A DNA stretch of 64,000 bases, from the NCBI RefSeq assembly GCF_014648175.1, contig NZ_BMQP01000008.1, positions 167,676-231,675 of the forward strand, given 5' to 3'. Origin of the DNA: Planobispora rosea. GTDB taxonomy: Bacteria; Actinomycetota; Actinomycetes; Streptosporangiales; Streptosporangiaceae. Below, in pieces: positions 9,216 to 17,173 of the stretch. The notes under the pieces are model-generated. The model did no database searches. It was not told the origin of the DNA and saw nothing but the letters and a program-made list of their open reading frames with translations. The translations under genes were made by a program, and so were the position numbers. The first letter of the stretch is position 1. Each line of letters starts with the position of its first letter.

Positions 9216-10394
9216 CTATCTCAGGATCAAGTGGAGATCACCGAACTCGTGCCAGAGATACCGCTCCTTCAGCGCCTCCTCATAGGACCGGGCGAGCAGG
9301 TCCCGCCCGGTGATCGCCGACAACATCAGCAGATGGCTGGAGCGCGGCTCGTGCAGCCCGGTGACCAGGCCGTCCACCACCCGCACCCCGGACATCGGAG
9401 TGACGACGTGGGACGTCCAGCCCCGTGCGGCCCGGACCCGGCCCGAGCCGGTGGCGACCGTCTCCAGCGCCCGCACCACGGTCGTGCCCACCGCGATCAC
9501 CCGCCCGCCCGTCTCCCGGGCGAGGTTGACCTGCCGCGCGGTCGCCTCGGTCACCTCGAAGCGCTCCGGGTAGGGCGGTTCGTCCTTCTCCGGCGACGCC
9601 ACACCCGTGTGCAACGTGATGGGCGCGACGCCGATCCCGCGTGACACCAGCTCGGTGACCAGCGCGGCGGTGAACGGCCGCCCGGCGCTGGGCATCTCCG
9701 CGCTCCCCGGGACGAGGCCGAACACGGTCTGGTAGTCGGCCAGCGGCCAGTCCCGCCCCACGTAGGAGTAGCGGATCGGCACGCCGTACCGGTCCAGGTA
9801 GGCGGGGACCGGCCGGTCCAGCCGGGCCCGCCACAGGCGCGGCGTCCGGCGCTCCAGCAGCCGCAGGGTGGCCCCGCCGGGCAGCGGCAGCCATTCGCCG
9901 TCGGCGCCGCCGGGGTAGGGCTCGGTGGCGGAGGCCGTACGGCGGCGCAGTTCGACCAGCCACGTGCCGTCCTCGTGCTCGGTGGAGAAGTGCACGGCGA
10001 GCCGGTCCAGGTGGACCGCCGCGGGGAGCGTGGCGGAGTTGTTGACCACGAGCAGGTCACCCGGGCGGAGCAGGTGCGGCAGGTCGGTGAACGCGTGGTG
10101 GCTGATCTCCCCGGCCCCCTCGGTCTCCCCGGTCCTGCCGACCTCGCCGGTCCTGCCGATCTCCCCGATTTCCCCGGCCATCCCGATCCCGCCGTCCCCG
10201 CGGGACCCGCCGGACGTCCCGCGGGAGACCAGCAGGCGGACCGCGTCGCGGGTCAGTCCCGGTCCCCGCGCCTCCGGCGGCTCGTGCGCCTCCAGTTCGG
10301 GAGGGAGCGTGAAGTCCTCGATGCCGCCACCGATTCCACCAACGATGCCGCCGCCGATGTCACCGTCCAAGAGGCCTGTCACGGTCTTCCCCAT
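9216..10394 (-). CDS. QueA-like S-adenosylmethionine:tRNA ribosyltransferase-isomerase family protein
   Basis: Resembles QueA, which transfers the ribosyl part of SAM to 7-deazaguanine-modified tRNA. Conserved stretches include FTLPPELEAHEPPEARG, RPGDLLVVNNSATLPA, the barrel segments LPLPGGATLRLLERR, ITLHTGVASPEKDEPPYPE, the GLHEPRSSHLLMLSA motif and a C-terminal RYLWHEFGDLHLIL. Between the N-terminal strand (about residue 55) and HHAFTDLPHLL there is a roughly 45-residue Gly/Glu/Arg/Thr insert made of degenerate repeats (GEIGRTGEVGRTGE). A Gly-Ile-rich stretch also precedes the domain. No other queuosine gene is in the window, so tRNA modification is not certain. An SDR gene lies 52 bp upstream on the same strand. 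Confidence 0.8.
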   Translation of the reverse strand: MGKTVTGLLDGDIGGGIVGGIGGGIEDFTLPPELEAHEPPEARGPGLTRDAVRLLVSRGTSGGSRGDGGIGMAGEIGEIGRTGEVGRTGETEGAGEISHHAFTDLPHLLRPGDLLVVNNSATLPAAVHLDRLAVHFSTEHEDGTWLVELRRRTASATEPYPGGADGEWLPLPGGATLRLLERRTPRLWRARLDRPVPAYLDRYGVPIRYSYVGRDWPLADYQTVFGLVPGSAEMPSAGRPFTAALVTELVSRGIGVAPITLHTGVASPEKDEPPYPERFEVTEATARQVNLARETGGRVIAVGTTVVRALETVATGSGRVRAARGWTSHVVTPMSGVRVVDGLVTGLHEPRSSHLLMLSAITGRDLLARSYEEALKERYLWHEFGDLHLILR

Positions 10395-10446
10395 GGGTTC
10401 CCCTCCGCCGTCTCCGTGCCTGCGTGCCGTCCGCGTCCGCCGCTGC

Positions 10447-11124
10447 TCATGCGTGGCTCACCCGTCCGCTGGCCGGGCGTTCCCGGATCAGGCGGAGCAG
10501 CGTGGGCACGACCGTCTCGGGACCGGGGGCCGCCGCGGCCTCCTCGGCGCCGACCGCGTCGGCGAGCATGCCCGTGTTCATCTCGCCCGGATCCACCCAC
10601 CAGACCGCGACCCGGGGCTCCTCGACGGCCAGCACGTTGGAGATCTGGTCCAGCGCGGCCTTGGTCGCGCCGTACCCGCCCCAGCCCTCGTAGGCCTCCA
10701 CGGCCGCGTCGGAGGAGATGTTGACGACCGCGCCGCCCCGCTCCCGCAGGCTGGGGACGACCGCCTGGATCAGTGCCAGCGGGGCCAGCACGTTGGTGCC
10801 GAACAGGTCCGCCAGGACGTCCAGCGGGTAGGAGGCCAGCGGCGGCAGCGGTGTCACGCCCAGCCCGGAGGCGTTGTTGACCAGCAGATCCAGGCCGCCG
10901 TGGTCCTGTACGGCCTGCGCCAGCCGTTCCTGGTGCACCCGGTCGGACACGTCCCCGGCGAGAGCGAGGGCGCCGAGTTCGTCCGCGACGGGTTTGAGCG
11001 CGTCCACGCCGCGCGCGGTGAGGATGAGCCGCCAGCCGTCACCGGCCAGGGCACGGGCCAGCGCCAGGCCCAGCCCGCGGGAGGCGCCGGTGATGAGTGC
11101 CGTCTTCGTCGCTGTTCTCGTCAT
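10447..11124 (-). CDS. Short-chain dehydrogenase/reductase
   Basis: A classical SDR of 225 aa. The Rossmann motif TGASRGLGLALA, the NNASG motif, the catalytic serine in NISSDAAVE and the active-site pair in YGATKAALDQ are all visible, followed by DPGEMNTGM. The start at 11124 puts the nucleotide-binding strand immediately after a short N-terminus; 11160 would add 12 unlikely residues. It is upstream of the QueA-like gene on the same strand and may be cotranscribed. The substrate is unknown. Confidence 0.88.
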   Translation of the reverse strand: MTRTATKTALITGASRGLGLALARALAGDGWRLILTARGVDALKPVADELGALALAGDVSDRVHQERLAQAVQDHGGLDLLVNNASGLGVTPLPPLASYPLDVLADLFGTNVLAPLALIQAVVPSLRERGGAVVNISSDAAVEAYEGWGGYGATKAALDQISNVLAVEEPRVAVWWVDPGEMNTGMLADAVGAEEAAAAPGPETVVPTLLRLIRERPASGRVSHA

Positions 11125-11246
11125 GGTTATGACGCTAGGAAGCCGGAGCCCGCCGTACATCGGCCGTGGGACCGGTCACGCCCGGGTCCATGGGCCTAGG
11201 ACCCATGACGGATCCCTGACGCGGTCCGGAGGGCGGCCCGGTTGCC

Positions 11247-11252
11247 TAGAGT
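11247..11252 (+). promoter_or_regulatory. TAGAGT -10 hexamer, likely leaderless start for the histidine kinase
   Basis: The hexamer ends six bases before the GTG at 11259, where transcription would begin at or next to the start codon. No Shine-Dalgarno sequence precedes the GTG. The -35 region is weak. Confidence 0.45.
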
Positions 11253-11258
11253 TTTCCT

Positions 11259-12434
11259 GTGAGTTCCGAAAGCCCGGTACGTTCCGCGGGCCCGGCGGGT
11301 TCAGACAGTCTGGAGGACGGGGACCGCGACGCCGTCCTCCAGGCGGTGAGCTCCGCCGTGCTCGCGGTGACCCGGCACCTGTCGGTGCGCGAGGTGCTCC
11401 AGGTGATCGTCCGCTCGGCGCAGTGTCTCCTGGACGCGCGTTACGCGGCCCTGGGGGTGCCCGACGAGGACGGGGCGTTCGCCGAGTTCGTCGCCGAGGG
11501 CATCTCCGACGAGGAATGGGCGGCCATCGGCCCGACGCCCCGCCAGCACGGGATGCTGGGGGCGATGTTGCGCGAGGGCGCGCCGGTCCGGCTGCCCGAC
11601 ATCCGCCGCGACCCCCGGTTCGAGTACTGGCCGCGCGCCCACCCGGTGCTGAAGGACTTCCTCGGGGTGCCGATCCGCGACGGCGACCGGGTGCTCGGCA
11701 TCATCTTCCTGTCCAACAAGCGGGTTCCGGGCGGGTTCACCGAAGCCGACCAGCGGCTGCTGACCATGTTCGCCGCGCACGCCGCGATCGCCCTCACCAA
11801 CGCCCGCCTCTACGAGAGCGGCCGGGAGCTCGCTCTGGTGGAGGAGCGCACCCGGATGGCGCGGGAACTGCACGACGCGGTGACCCAGAAGCTGTTCTCC
11901 CTGCGGCTCACCGCCCAGGCGGCGGCCTCACTGGTCACCCGTGACCCGGAACGGGCGCTGGGGGAGCTGGAGCGGGTCGAGCGGCTGGCCGGTGAGGCCC
12001 TCGCCGAGCTCCGGGCGGTCATCGTGGAGCTGCGCCCGGCGGAGCTCGACCGCCACGGTCTGGCCGAGACGCTCCGCAAGCACGTCCGCCTGCTCGACCG
12101 GCTCCACCCGGCGTCGTTCACGTTCGAGGAGCGGCCGGTCTGCGTGCTCGACCCGGCGATCGAGGTGGCGGTGCTGCGGGTGGCGCAGGAGGCGCTGCAC
12201 AACGCCTCCCGGCACTCGGCGGCGGAGACGGTGACGGTACGGCTCGGCTGCGAGGACGGCCTGGTCGTCCTGGAGGTGCTGGACGACGGGACCGGTTTCG
12301 ACGTGTCCGCGGCCTCCGGGCGCGGGCTGGGCATCGCCTCGATGAGCGACCGGGCGCAGTCGCTGGGCGGGAGCGTGCGGGTGACCTCGGAGCCGGGACG
12401 CGGCACGCTGGTGCGGATGGAGGTCCCGGCGTGA
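11259..12434 (+). CDS. GAF-domain sensor histidine kinase (HisKA_3/NarX-like)
   Basis: A 391-aa cytosolic-looking kinase without clear membrane helices. A GAF domain covers roughly residues 38-185 ([23 protein letters not shown] through [19 protein letters not shown]). The HisKA_3 phosphoacceptor helix follows, with His205 in [12 protein letters not shown], then an HATPase domain with [17 protein letters not shown] and [13 protein letters not shown]. It is the sensor for the response regulator starting 46 bp downstream. The GAF ligand is not evident; related actinobacterial kinases sense redox state or gases through haem, but I cannot show a haem ligand here. Confidence 0.93.
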   Translation: MSSESPVRSAGPAGSDSLEDGDRDAVLQAVSSAVLAVTRHLSVREVLQVIVRSAQCLLDARYAALGVPDEDGAFAEFVAEGISDEEWAAIGPTPRQHGMLGAMLREGAPVRLPDIRRDPRFEYWPRAHPVLKDFLGVPIRDGDRVLGIIFLSNKRVPGGFTEADQRLLTMFAAHAAIALTNARLYESGRELALVEERTRMARELHDAVTQKLFSLRLTAQAAASLVTRDPERALGELERVERLAGEALAELRAVIVELRPAELDRHGLAETLRKHVRLLDRLHPASFTFEERPVCVLDPAIEVAVLRVAQEALHNASRHSAAETVTVRLGCEDGLVVLEVLDDGTGFDVSAASGRGLGIASMSDRAQSLGGSVRVTSEPGRGTLVRMEVPA

Positions 12435-12480
12435 CCCGGGGCGGACGGGACCGACGGGCCGTGGAGAGGAGGACGGCGGG

Positions 12481-13173
12481 ATGATCCGGGTGCTGATCGC
12501 CGACGACCACCCGGTCGTCAGGCAGGGGCTGCGCACCTTCCTGGACCTGCAGGAGGACCTCGACGTGGTGGGGGAGGCGGGTGACGGAGCCGAGGCGGTG
12601 GACTTGGTGGAGTCGCTCTCCCCGGACGTGCTCCTGCTCGATCTGAAGATGCCGGTCCTCGACGGCCTCGGCACGCTGGTACGGCTCGCCGAACGGGGCC
12701 TGAGGCCGCGCGTGCTGGTGCTGACCTCGGTCGGTGACCGCGGTGACGTGGCCCCGGCCATACGGGCCGGAGCGGCGGGGTTCCTCTACAAGGACGTCGA
12801 GCCCACGGCGCTCGTCCAGGCCGTCCGCGCGGTCCACGGCGGGCAGGTGCTGCTGGCCCCCGAGGCCGCGGAGGCCATGCTGGCCGGTGCCGGTGCCGGT
12901 GCCGGTGCCGGTGCCGGTGCCGGTGCCGGTGACGCCCGTCCGGGCGGGGCCGCTCCCGTGCCGTCCCGGCCCGAGCCGGTGGCGCCGCTGACCGAGCGCG
13001 AGCGCGAGGTGCTCATCCTGATCGCCTCCGGCCGCTCCAACCGGGAGATCGCCCGGGACCTGGCGGTGGCGGAGAAGACGGTCAAGACCCACGTCTCCAA
13101 CGTCCTGATGAAACTGGGGGTGCAGGACAGGACCCAGGCCGCGTTGTACGCCGTACGGCACGGCCTGGCCTGA
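12481..13173 (+). CDS. NarL/LuxR-family response regulator with Ala-Gly repeat linker
   Basis: A 230-aa partner of the kinase just upstream. The receiver domain begins [16 protein letters not shown] and has the phosphoacceptor Asp54 in [12 protein letters not shown] and K in FLYKDVEP. The C-terminal LuxR HTH reads [22 protein letters not shown]. Between them lies a linker encoded by eight perfect GCCGGT units, giving eight Ala-Gly pairs, followed by an Ala/Pro-rich stretch. The repeat is in frame, so copy-number changes would alter linker length rather than break the gene. GGAGAGGAGG precedes the ATG. Confidence 0.93.
   Translation: MIRVLIADDHPVVRQGLRTFLDLQEDLDVVGEAGDGAEAVDLVESLSPDVLLLDLKMPVLDGLGTLVRLAERGLRPRVLVLTSVGDRGDVAPAIRAGAAGFLYKDVEPTALVQAVRAVHGGQVLLAPEAAEAMLAGAGAGAGAGAGAGAGDARPGGAAPVPSRPEPVAPLTEREREVLILIASGRSNREIARDLAVAEKTVKTHVSNVLMKLGVQDRTQAALYAVRHGLA
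12883..12930 (+). repeat. Hexanucleotide microsatellite, eight GCCGGT units
   Basis: Eight perfect consecutive copies, 48 bp, inside the response-regulator gene. They encode the flexible (Ala-Gly)8 linker between receiver and DNA-binding domains. Such a repeat is prone to slippage in steps of two codons. Confidence 0.98.
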
Positions 13174-13199
13174 GGTCTCCGGGCCTGGACCGGCACTCC

Positions 13200-13940
13200 C
13201 TAGACGAGTTCGGTGATGGCGTGGTGGGCGGCCACGCGCGCACGCCGTACCGCGCGGTCGAGATCGCGCAGGGCCTGGCTCCGGACGGAGACCTGGGCCG
13301 AGGTGAGGCCCCGGTCGTCGGCGAGGCGGAGGACGGCGGACAGGCGGGCGGCCAGGGCGGCGACCCGGTGGGCGCGGGCGGGATAGCCGGGGGCGAGGCC
13401 GTCGTCGTCGCGTCGCGTCAGCCGGTGGCCCTGGGCCGGTCCCTCCACGCCGAGCAGGGCGTCGGTGGCCGTGTGCATCGCGAGAGTCAGGGCACGCTCG
13501 GCCTCGGGCAGGGAGGGCACGTCGGGAGCGGCGGCGGAGGCCTCGAACGTGCTCCAGCGCACCCCGTCGTAGGACGATCCGCGAAGGTCGCGCTCCGGGA
13601 CCAGCCCGACGCATCTGCCGGGAAGGACGGCGATCGTCGCCTGCCCGGCCTCGATGGCCGCGCTGTTGAAAGAGGGCGGTCCGGTGAGGCCGAGGGGATC
13701 GCCCGGGACGGGGAGGGCCAGGCGCAGTGAGGACATGCCCTCGATGCGCAGGTCCGCGAGGAAGGCGCGGAGGGGGACGTCGCCGTCACCGGCGCCGACG
13801 AGCTGCGGGCCGGCCTGCCGTTCCACCCGGTCGGCGGCCTCGTCGAGACCGGCCTGCCCGGTGAGCCAGGCGTTGCCCCAGCAGACCAGTGTGGCCGCGA
13901 TGGGTGAATCAGGGTGCACCGGTCCACGATATGTCCTCAT
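13200..13940 (-). CDS. Conserved-looking hypothetical protein, 246 aa
   Basis: I do not recognise the family. The protein is soluble, with no signal peptide or membrane helix. The N-terminal part has mixed alpha/beta character (TLVCWGNAWLTGQAGLDEAADRV), the middle contains short hydrophobic strands (SLRLALPVPGDPLGL, QATIAVLPGRCVGLVP). The C-terminal 80 residues look all-helical and Arg/Ala-rich (RVAALAARLSAVLRLADD through RARVAAHHAITELV). It converges with the two-component system and is divergent from the ABC ATPase gene with only 46 bp between starts, so the latter two may share control. Confidence 0.7.
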   Translation of the reverse strand: MRTYRGPVHPDSPIAATLVCWGNAWLTGQAGLDEAADRVERQAGPQLVGAGDGDVPLRAFLADLRIEGMSSLRLALPVPGDPLGLTGPPSFNSAAIEAGQATIAVLPGRCVGLVPERDLRGSSYDGVRWSTFEASAAAPDVPSLPEAERALTLAMHTATDALLGVEGPAQGHRLTRRDDDGLAPGYPARAHRVAALAARLSAVLRLADDRGLTSAQVSVRSQALRDLDRAVRRARVAAHHAITELV

Positions 13941-13986
13941 CCTGCAATAGGTTTTGATCGAGCTACTCTCAAGGAGGCATGGCGGA

Positions 13987-14781
13987 ATGGGCGGTCAGGT
14001 GCTTCGGCTACAGGACGTCACCGTCCGCAGAGACGGGGCGGCCCTGCTCCGGGACATCGACTGGACCGTTCACGAGGACGAGCGGTGGGTCGTCATCGGT
14101 CCCAACGGCGCGGGCAAGACGACGTTGCTCCAGGTCGTGGGGACCATGTTGTTCCCCACGGAGGGCGTGGCGGAGGTCCTGGGCGAGCGCATCGGCCAGA
14201 CCGACGTGTTCGACCTCCGTCCCCGGATCGGGCTCGCGAGCGCGGCGCTGGCGGAGCGGGTGCCGCCGGAGGAGAAGGTGATCGACCTCGTGCTCACCGC
14301 CTCCTACGCGATCCTCGGCCGCTGGACGGAGGAGTACGACTCCCACGACGTCACCCGGGCCGTCGAGCTGATCGACCAGTTCGGCTGCGCCCACCTGATC
14401 AGGCGCCGCTTCAACACGTTGTCGGAGGGTGAACGCAAGCGGGTGCAGATCGCCAGGGCGCTCATGCCGGACCCCGAGCTGCTCCTGCTGGACGAGCCCG
14501 CGGCCGGGCTGGACCTGGGCGGCCGGGAGGACCTGGTGCGCCGACTGGCGACGTTCGCGAACGATCCGAAGGCTCCCACGATGGTGCTGGTCACCCACCA
14601 CGTGGAGGAGGTGCCCGTGGGCTTCACCCACGCGCTGCTGCTCCGGCACGGCTCCGTGGTCGCCCAGGGGCCGATCGAGCATGTGATGACCGCCGACAAC
14701 CTCGCCCGGACGTTCGGCATCCCGCTCACCCTGGAACGCAGTTCGGACGGGCGCTGGTACGCCCGGGCGCATCAGTTCTAA
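13987..14781 (+). CDS. Stand-alone ABC transporter ATP-binding protein (ModF/COG1119-like)
   Basis: A 264-aa ATPase. Walker A is GPNGAGKTT, the signature motif LSEGERKRVQIARAL, Walker B LLLLDEPAAGLD, and the switch histidine lies in LVTHHVEEV. The start at 13987 is set by AAGGAGG at 13971-13977, nine bases upstream. A nearby ATG at 13979 is out of frame. No permease gene adjoins it, so it either serves a transporter encoded elsewhere or is a non-transport ATPase. The resemblance to the COG1119 group is from memory of its HVEEV-type C-terminus and is not certain. Confidence 0.88.
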   Translation: MGGQVLRLQDVTVRRDGAALLRDIDWTVHEDERWVVIGPNGAGKTTLLQVVGTMLFPTEGVAEVLGERIGQTDVFDLRPRIGLASAALAERVPPEEKVIDLVLTASYAILGRWTEEYDSHDVTRAVELIDQFGCAHLIRRRFNTLSEGERKRVQIARALMPDPELLLLDEPAAGLDLGGREDLVRRLATFANDPKAPTMVLVTHHVEEVPVGFTHALLLRHGSVVAQGPIEHVMTADNLARTFGIPLTLERSSDGRWYARAHQF

Positions 14782-14872
14782 GTCGTTATGACGCGCTCAC
14801 GGTAAACAAAAGTAAAACGAAATATCATCCCGGGACAAGGAACCATTTGACTCGACCACCCGGAGTGGCCAT

Positions 14873-15916
14873 ATGGGACCATCGCTCATCGCCGCCCTCA
14901 TCGTGGTGGCCATCGCGGGGTTCGCGCTGGTCCGCACGGTCCGCATCGTGCCTCAGGCCACCGCGGGGATCGTGGAGAGGCTCGGGCGCTACCATCGCAC
15001 GCTCCTTCCGGGGCTGAACCTGGTCGTTCCCTTCATCGACCGGATCAAGGGGACGATCGACCTGCGGGAGCAGGTCGTCTCGTTCCCGCCGCAGCCGGTC
15101 ATCACCTCCGACAACCTCGTGGTCTCCATCGACACGGTCATCTACTTCCAGGTCGTCGACCCCAGGGCGGCCACCTACGAGATCGCCAACTTCCTGATCG
15201 GTGTCGAGCAGCTCACCGTGACCACGCTGCGCAACGTGGTCGGCGGCATGGACCTGGAACGCACGCTGACCTCGCGGGAGGAGATCAACACCGAGCTGCG
15301 CGGGGTCCTCGACGACGCCACCGGCAAGTGGGGCATCCGGGTCAACCGGGTCGAGCTCAAGGCGATCGACCCGCCCGCCTCCATCCAGGACTCGATGGAG
15401 AAGCAGATGCGCGCCGACCGCGACAAGCGGGCCGCCGTGCTCGCCGCCGAGGGGCAGAAGCAGGCGGCCATCCTCACGGCCGAGGGCCAGAAGCAGGCGG
15501 TGGTCCTCAAGGCGCGCGGTGACGCCGAGGCCGCGGTGCTGAAGGCCCAGGCGGAGGCGGAGGCGAAGGCGATGCGGGCCAAGGGCGAGGCCGACGCCAT
15601 CGCGATGGTCTTCCGGGCCATCCACGAGGGCAAGCCCGATCAGGAGCTCCTGGCCTACCAGTACCTCAGGACGCTCCCCGAGATCGCCAGGGGCGACGCC
15701 AACAAGGTGTGGATCGTGCCCTCCGAGATGGGCCGGGCCCTGGAAGGGCTGGGCGGTCTGTTCACGAACATCACCGGTGCGGCGGGCGGCGCGGAGAGCT
15801 CCGGGGGCCCCGCCGCCAACGGCGCCGGACCCGCCGCGGGCATGTCCGGCGCCTCCGGCGAGCGGGGCGCCGCCGGACACGAGATCAGCGGAAAGGACAC
15901 CCCCGCCACAGGCTGA
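14873..15916 (+). CDS. SPFH/Band 7 (stomatin-like) membrane protein
   Basis: A 347-aa membrane-organising protein of the stomatin/HflK-C superfamily. One N-terminal helix (residues 3-22) anchors it. The Band 7 domain starts at VRIVPQATAGIVERLGRYHR and includes LREQVVSFPPQPVITSDNL. A long Ala/Glu/Lys-rich coiled coil follows (repeats of AEGQKQA), then DANKVWIVPSEM. The C-terminal 50 residues are Gly/Ala-rich and probably disordered. Such proteins form oligomers and scaffold membrane domains or proteases. No NfeD partner gene is adjacent. The 90-bp upstream region is AT-rich for this genome and likely holds the promoter. Confidence 0.92.
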   Translation: MGPSLIAALIVVAIAGFALVRTVRIVPQATAGIVERLGRYHRTLLPGLNLVVPFIDRIKGTIDLREQVVSFPPQPVITSDNLVVSIDTVIYFQVVDPRAATYEIANFLIGVEQLTVTTLRNVVGGMDLERTLTSREEINTELRGVLDDATGKWGIRVNRVELKAIDPPASIQDSMEKQMRADRDKRAAVLAAEGQKQAAILTAEGQKQAVVLKARGDAEAAVLKAQAEAEAKAMRAKGEADAIAMVFRAIHEGKPDQELLAYQYLRTLPEIARGDANKVWIVPSEMGRALEGLGGLFTNITGAAGGAESSGGPAANGAGPAAGMSGASGERGAAGHEISGKDTPATG

Positions 15917-15992
15917 CGCGGACACCCTCCTAAGGTGCGGTGAGGGCCGTGCACCGTTCCCGGGCGCGAGCCGTACGAGCGAGGAGGGCGTG

Positions 15993-16772
15993 ATGACGCC
16001 GTGGGAGGCGGTCGCGGTGTTCGCGGCCGGCATCGGGGCCGGGGGCATCAACGCCGTCGTCGGCTCGGGATCGCTGATCACGTTCCCCACGATGGTGGCG
16101 GTGGGGCTGCCGCCGATCGTGGCCAACGTCTCCAACAACATCGGGCTGGTGCCCGGCTCCCTGACCGGGGCGCTGGGCTACCGCGCCGAGCTGAAGGGGC
16201 AGCGTGACCGGCTGATCCGGCTGGGCCTCGGGTCGCTGCTCGGCTCCCTCATCGGCGGTGTGCTCCTGCTCTCCCTGCCCGAGCGCACCTTCACCGTGGT
16301 CGTGTCGATCCTGATCGGCCTGGCGTGCGTGCTGGTCGTCCTCCAGCCGAGACTCAGTGCGTGGGTGAGCGCCTGGCGCGAGCACCAGCACCCGCACGGC
16401 GGTCCCTGGCTCTGGCTCGGCGTCTTCGCGGGCGGGATCTACGGCGGTTACTTCGGCGCGGCCCAGGGCGTGCTGCTCATCGGGCTGCTCGGCATCTTCC
16501 TCGACGACGACCTGCAGCGGGTGAACGCCGCCAAGAACGTGCTCGCGCTGGTGGTCAACGCCGCCGCGGCGGTGCTGTTCATCCTCGCCGACGCACTGGA
16601 CCTGTTCGCCGAGGCCGCGGTGGACTGGACGGCGGTGCTGCTGGTGGCGGCGGGCGCGACGATCGGCGGGTTCCTGGGCGCGAAGGTGGGCCGGAAGTTG
16701 CCCGCTCCGGTGCTGCGCGGGTTCATCGTCTGTGTCGGAATCGCCGCGATTATCAAACTGGTGTACGGATAA
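15993..16772 (+). CDS. TauE/SafE-family permease
   Basis: An integral membrane protein of 259 aa with about eight helices in two related halves. The family glycine patterns are seen in GIGAGGINAVVGSGSLITFPT and in FAGGIYGGYFGAAQGVLLIG. TauE/SafE members export sulfite, sulfoacetate or other small organic anions; the substrate here cannot be told. The start at 15993 is set by GAGGAGG at 15981-15987. It follows the SPFH gene by 76 bp on the same strand. Confidence 0.88.
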   Translation: MTPWEAVAVFAAGIGAGGINAVVGSGSLITFPTMVAVGLPPIVANVSNNIGLVPGSLTGALGYRAELKGQRDRLIRLGLGSLLGSLIGGVLLLSLPERTFTVVVSILIGLACVLVVLQPRLSAWVSAWREHQHPHGGPWLWLGVFAGGIYGGYFGAAQGVLLIGLLGIFLDDDLQRVNAAKNVLALVVNAAAAVLFILADALDLFAEAAVDWTAVLLVAAGATIGGFLGAKVGRKLPAPVLRGFIVCVGIAAIIKLVYG

Positions 16773-16789
16773 AACCTGCACCTTATGGG

Positions 16790-16795
16790 TATAAA
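16790..16795 (+). promoter_or_regulatory. TATAAA -10 hexamer for a leaderless small gene
   Basis: The hexamer ends six bases before the ATG at 16802, which places the transcription start at the ATG itself. No Shine-Dalgarno sequence is present. The -35 region is not obvious. Confidence 0.5.
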
Positions 16796-16801
16796 ACCGG
16801 C

Positions 16802-17032
16802 ATGAAAGGCGACAGGGTAGAGATCGTTATCGATGCGGGAGATACCTCGCGCACGTACGAGGTCGCCGCGACCAAGGCGGGCCGCCGGGTGGAGGTCGCC
16901 AACCAGCGTGGCGGCGTGGTCGAGGTGAGCGAGGTCACCCGGAGCGGTACGCCGGTGCGTACCGCCCGGTTCATGTCCAGCCGGATTCTCGCCCTGGTGG
17001 AGCATCCCGCCGACGGTGCCTCCGACGACTGA
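16802..17032 (+). CDS. Small hypothetical protein, 76 aa
   Basis: A short soluble protein with alternating polar and hydrophobic residues (RVEIVIDAG, TYEVAATKAGRRVEVANQRGGVVEVSEV, TARFMSSRILALVEHP), suggesting a small beta-rich fold. I do not recognise a family. It has no signal peptide. Translation probably begins at a leaderless ATG, because a good -10 hexamer lies immediately upstream. Codon use matches neighbours. A strong hairpin follows before the convergent Rieske gene. Confidence 0.7.
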   Translation: MKGDRVEIVIDAGDTSRTYEVAATKAGRRVEVANQRGGVVEVSEVTRSGTPVRTARFMSSRILALVEHPADGASDD

Positions 17033-17067
17033 CGGTCCGTCCACGTGACCCGGTACGGCCGTGCCGT

Positions 17068-17090
17068 CCGGTACGGCGCCGCCGTACCGG
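17068..17090. terminator. Perfect 11-bp hairpin between convergent genes
   Basis: Arms 17068-17078 (CCGGTACGGCG) and 17080-17090 are fully complementary around a single-base centre. It lies 36 bp after the small gene's stop and before the convergent Rieske gene. Confidence 0.55.
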
Positions 17091-17148
17091 CCTGGCCTGG
17101 CCTGGACCCGGCCCGACCTTGCCTGGGCCCGGTCCGGCCTGGATCGGG

Positions 17149-17173
17149 CAGGCCTGAACTGAGATCAGGCCTG
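17149..17173 (-). terminator. 9-bp hairpin overlapping the Rieske gene stop codon
   Basis: Arms CAGGCCTGA (17149-17157) and TCAGGCCTG (17165-17173) pair around a seven-base loop. The inner edge of the right arm is the stop codon of the minus-strand gene, so it could terminate or stabilise that transcript. Confidence 0.45.
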
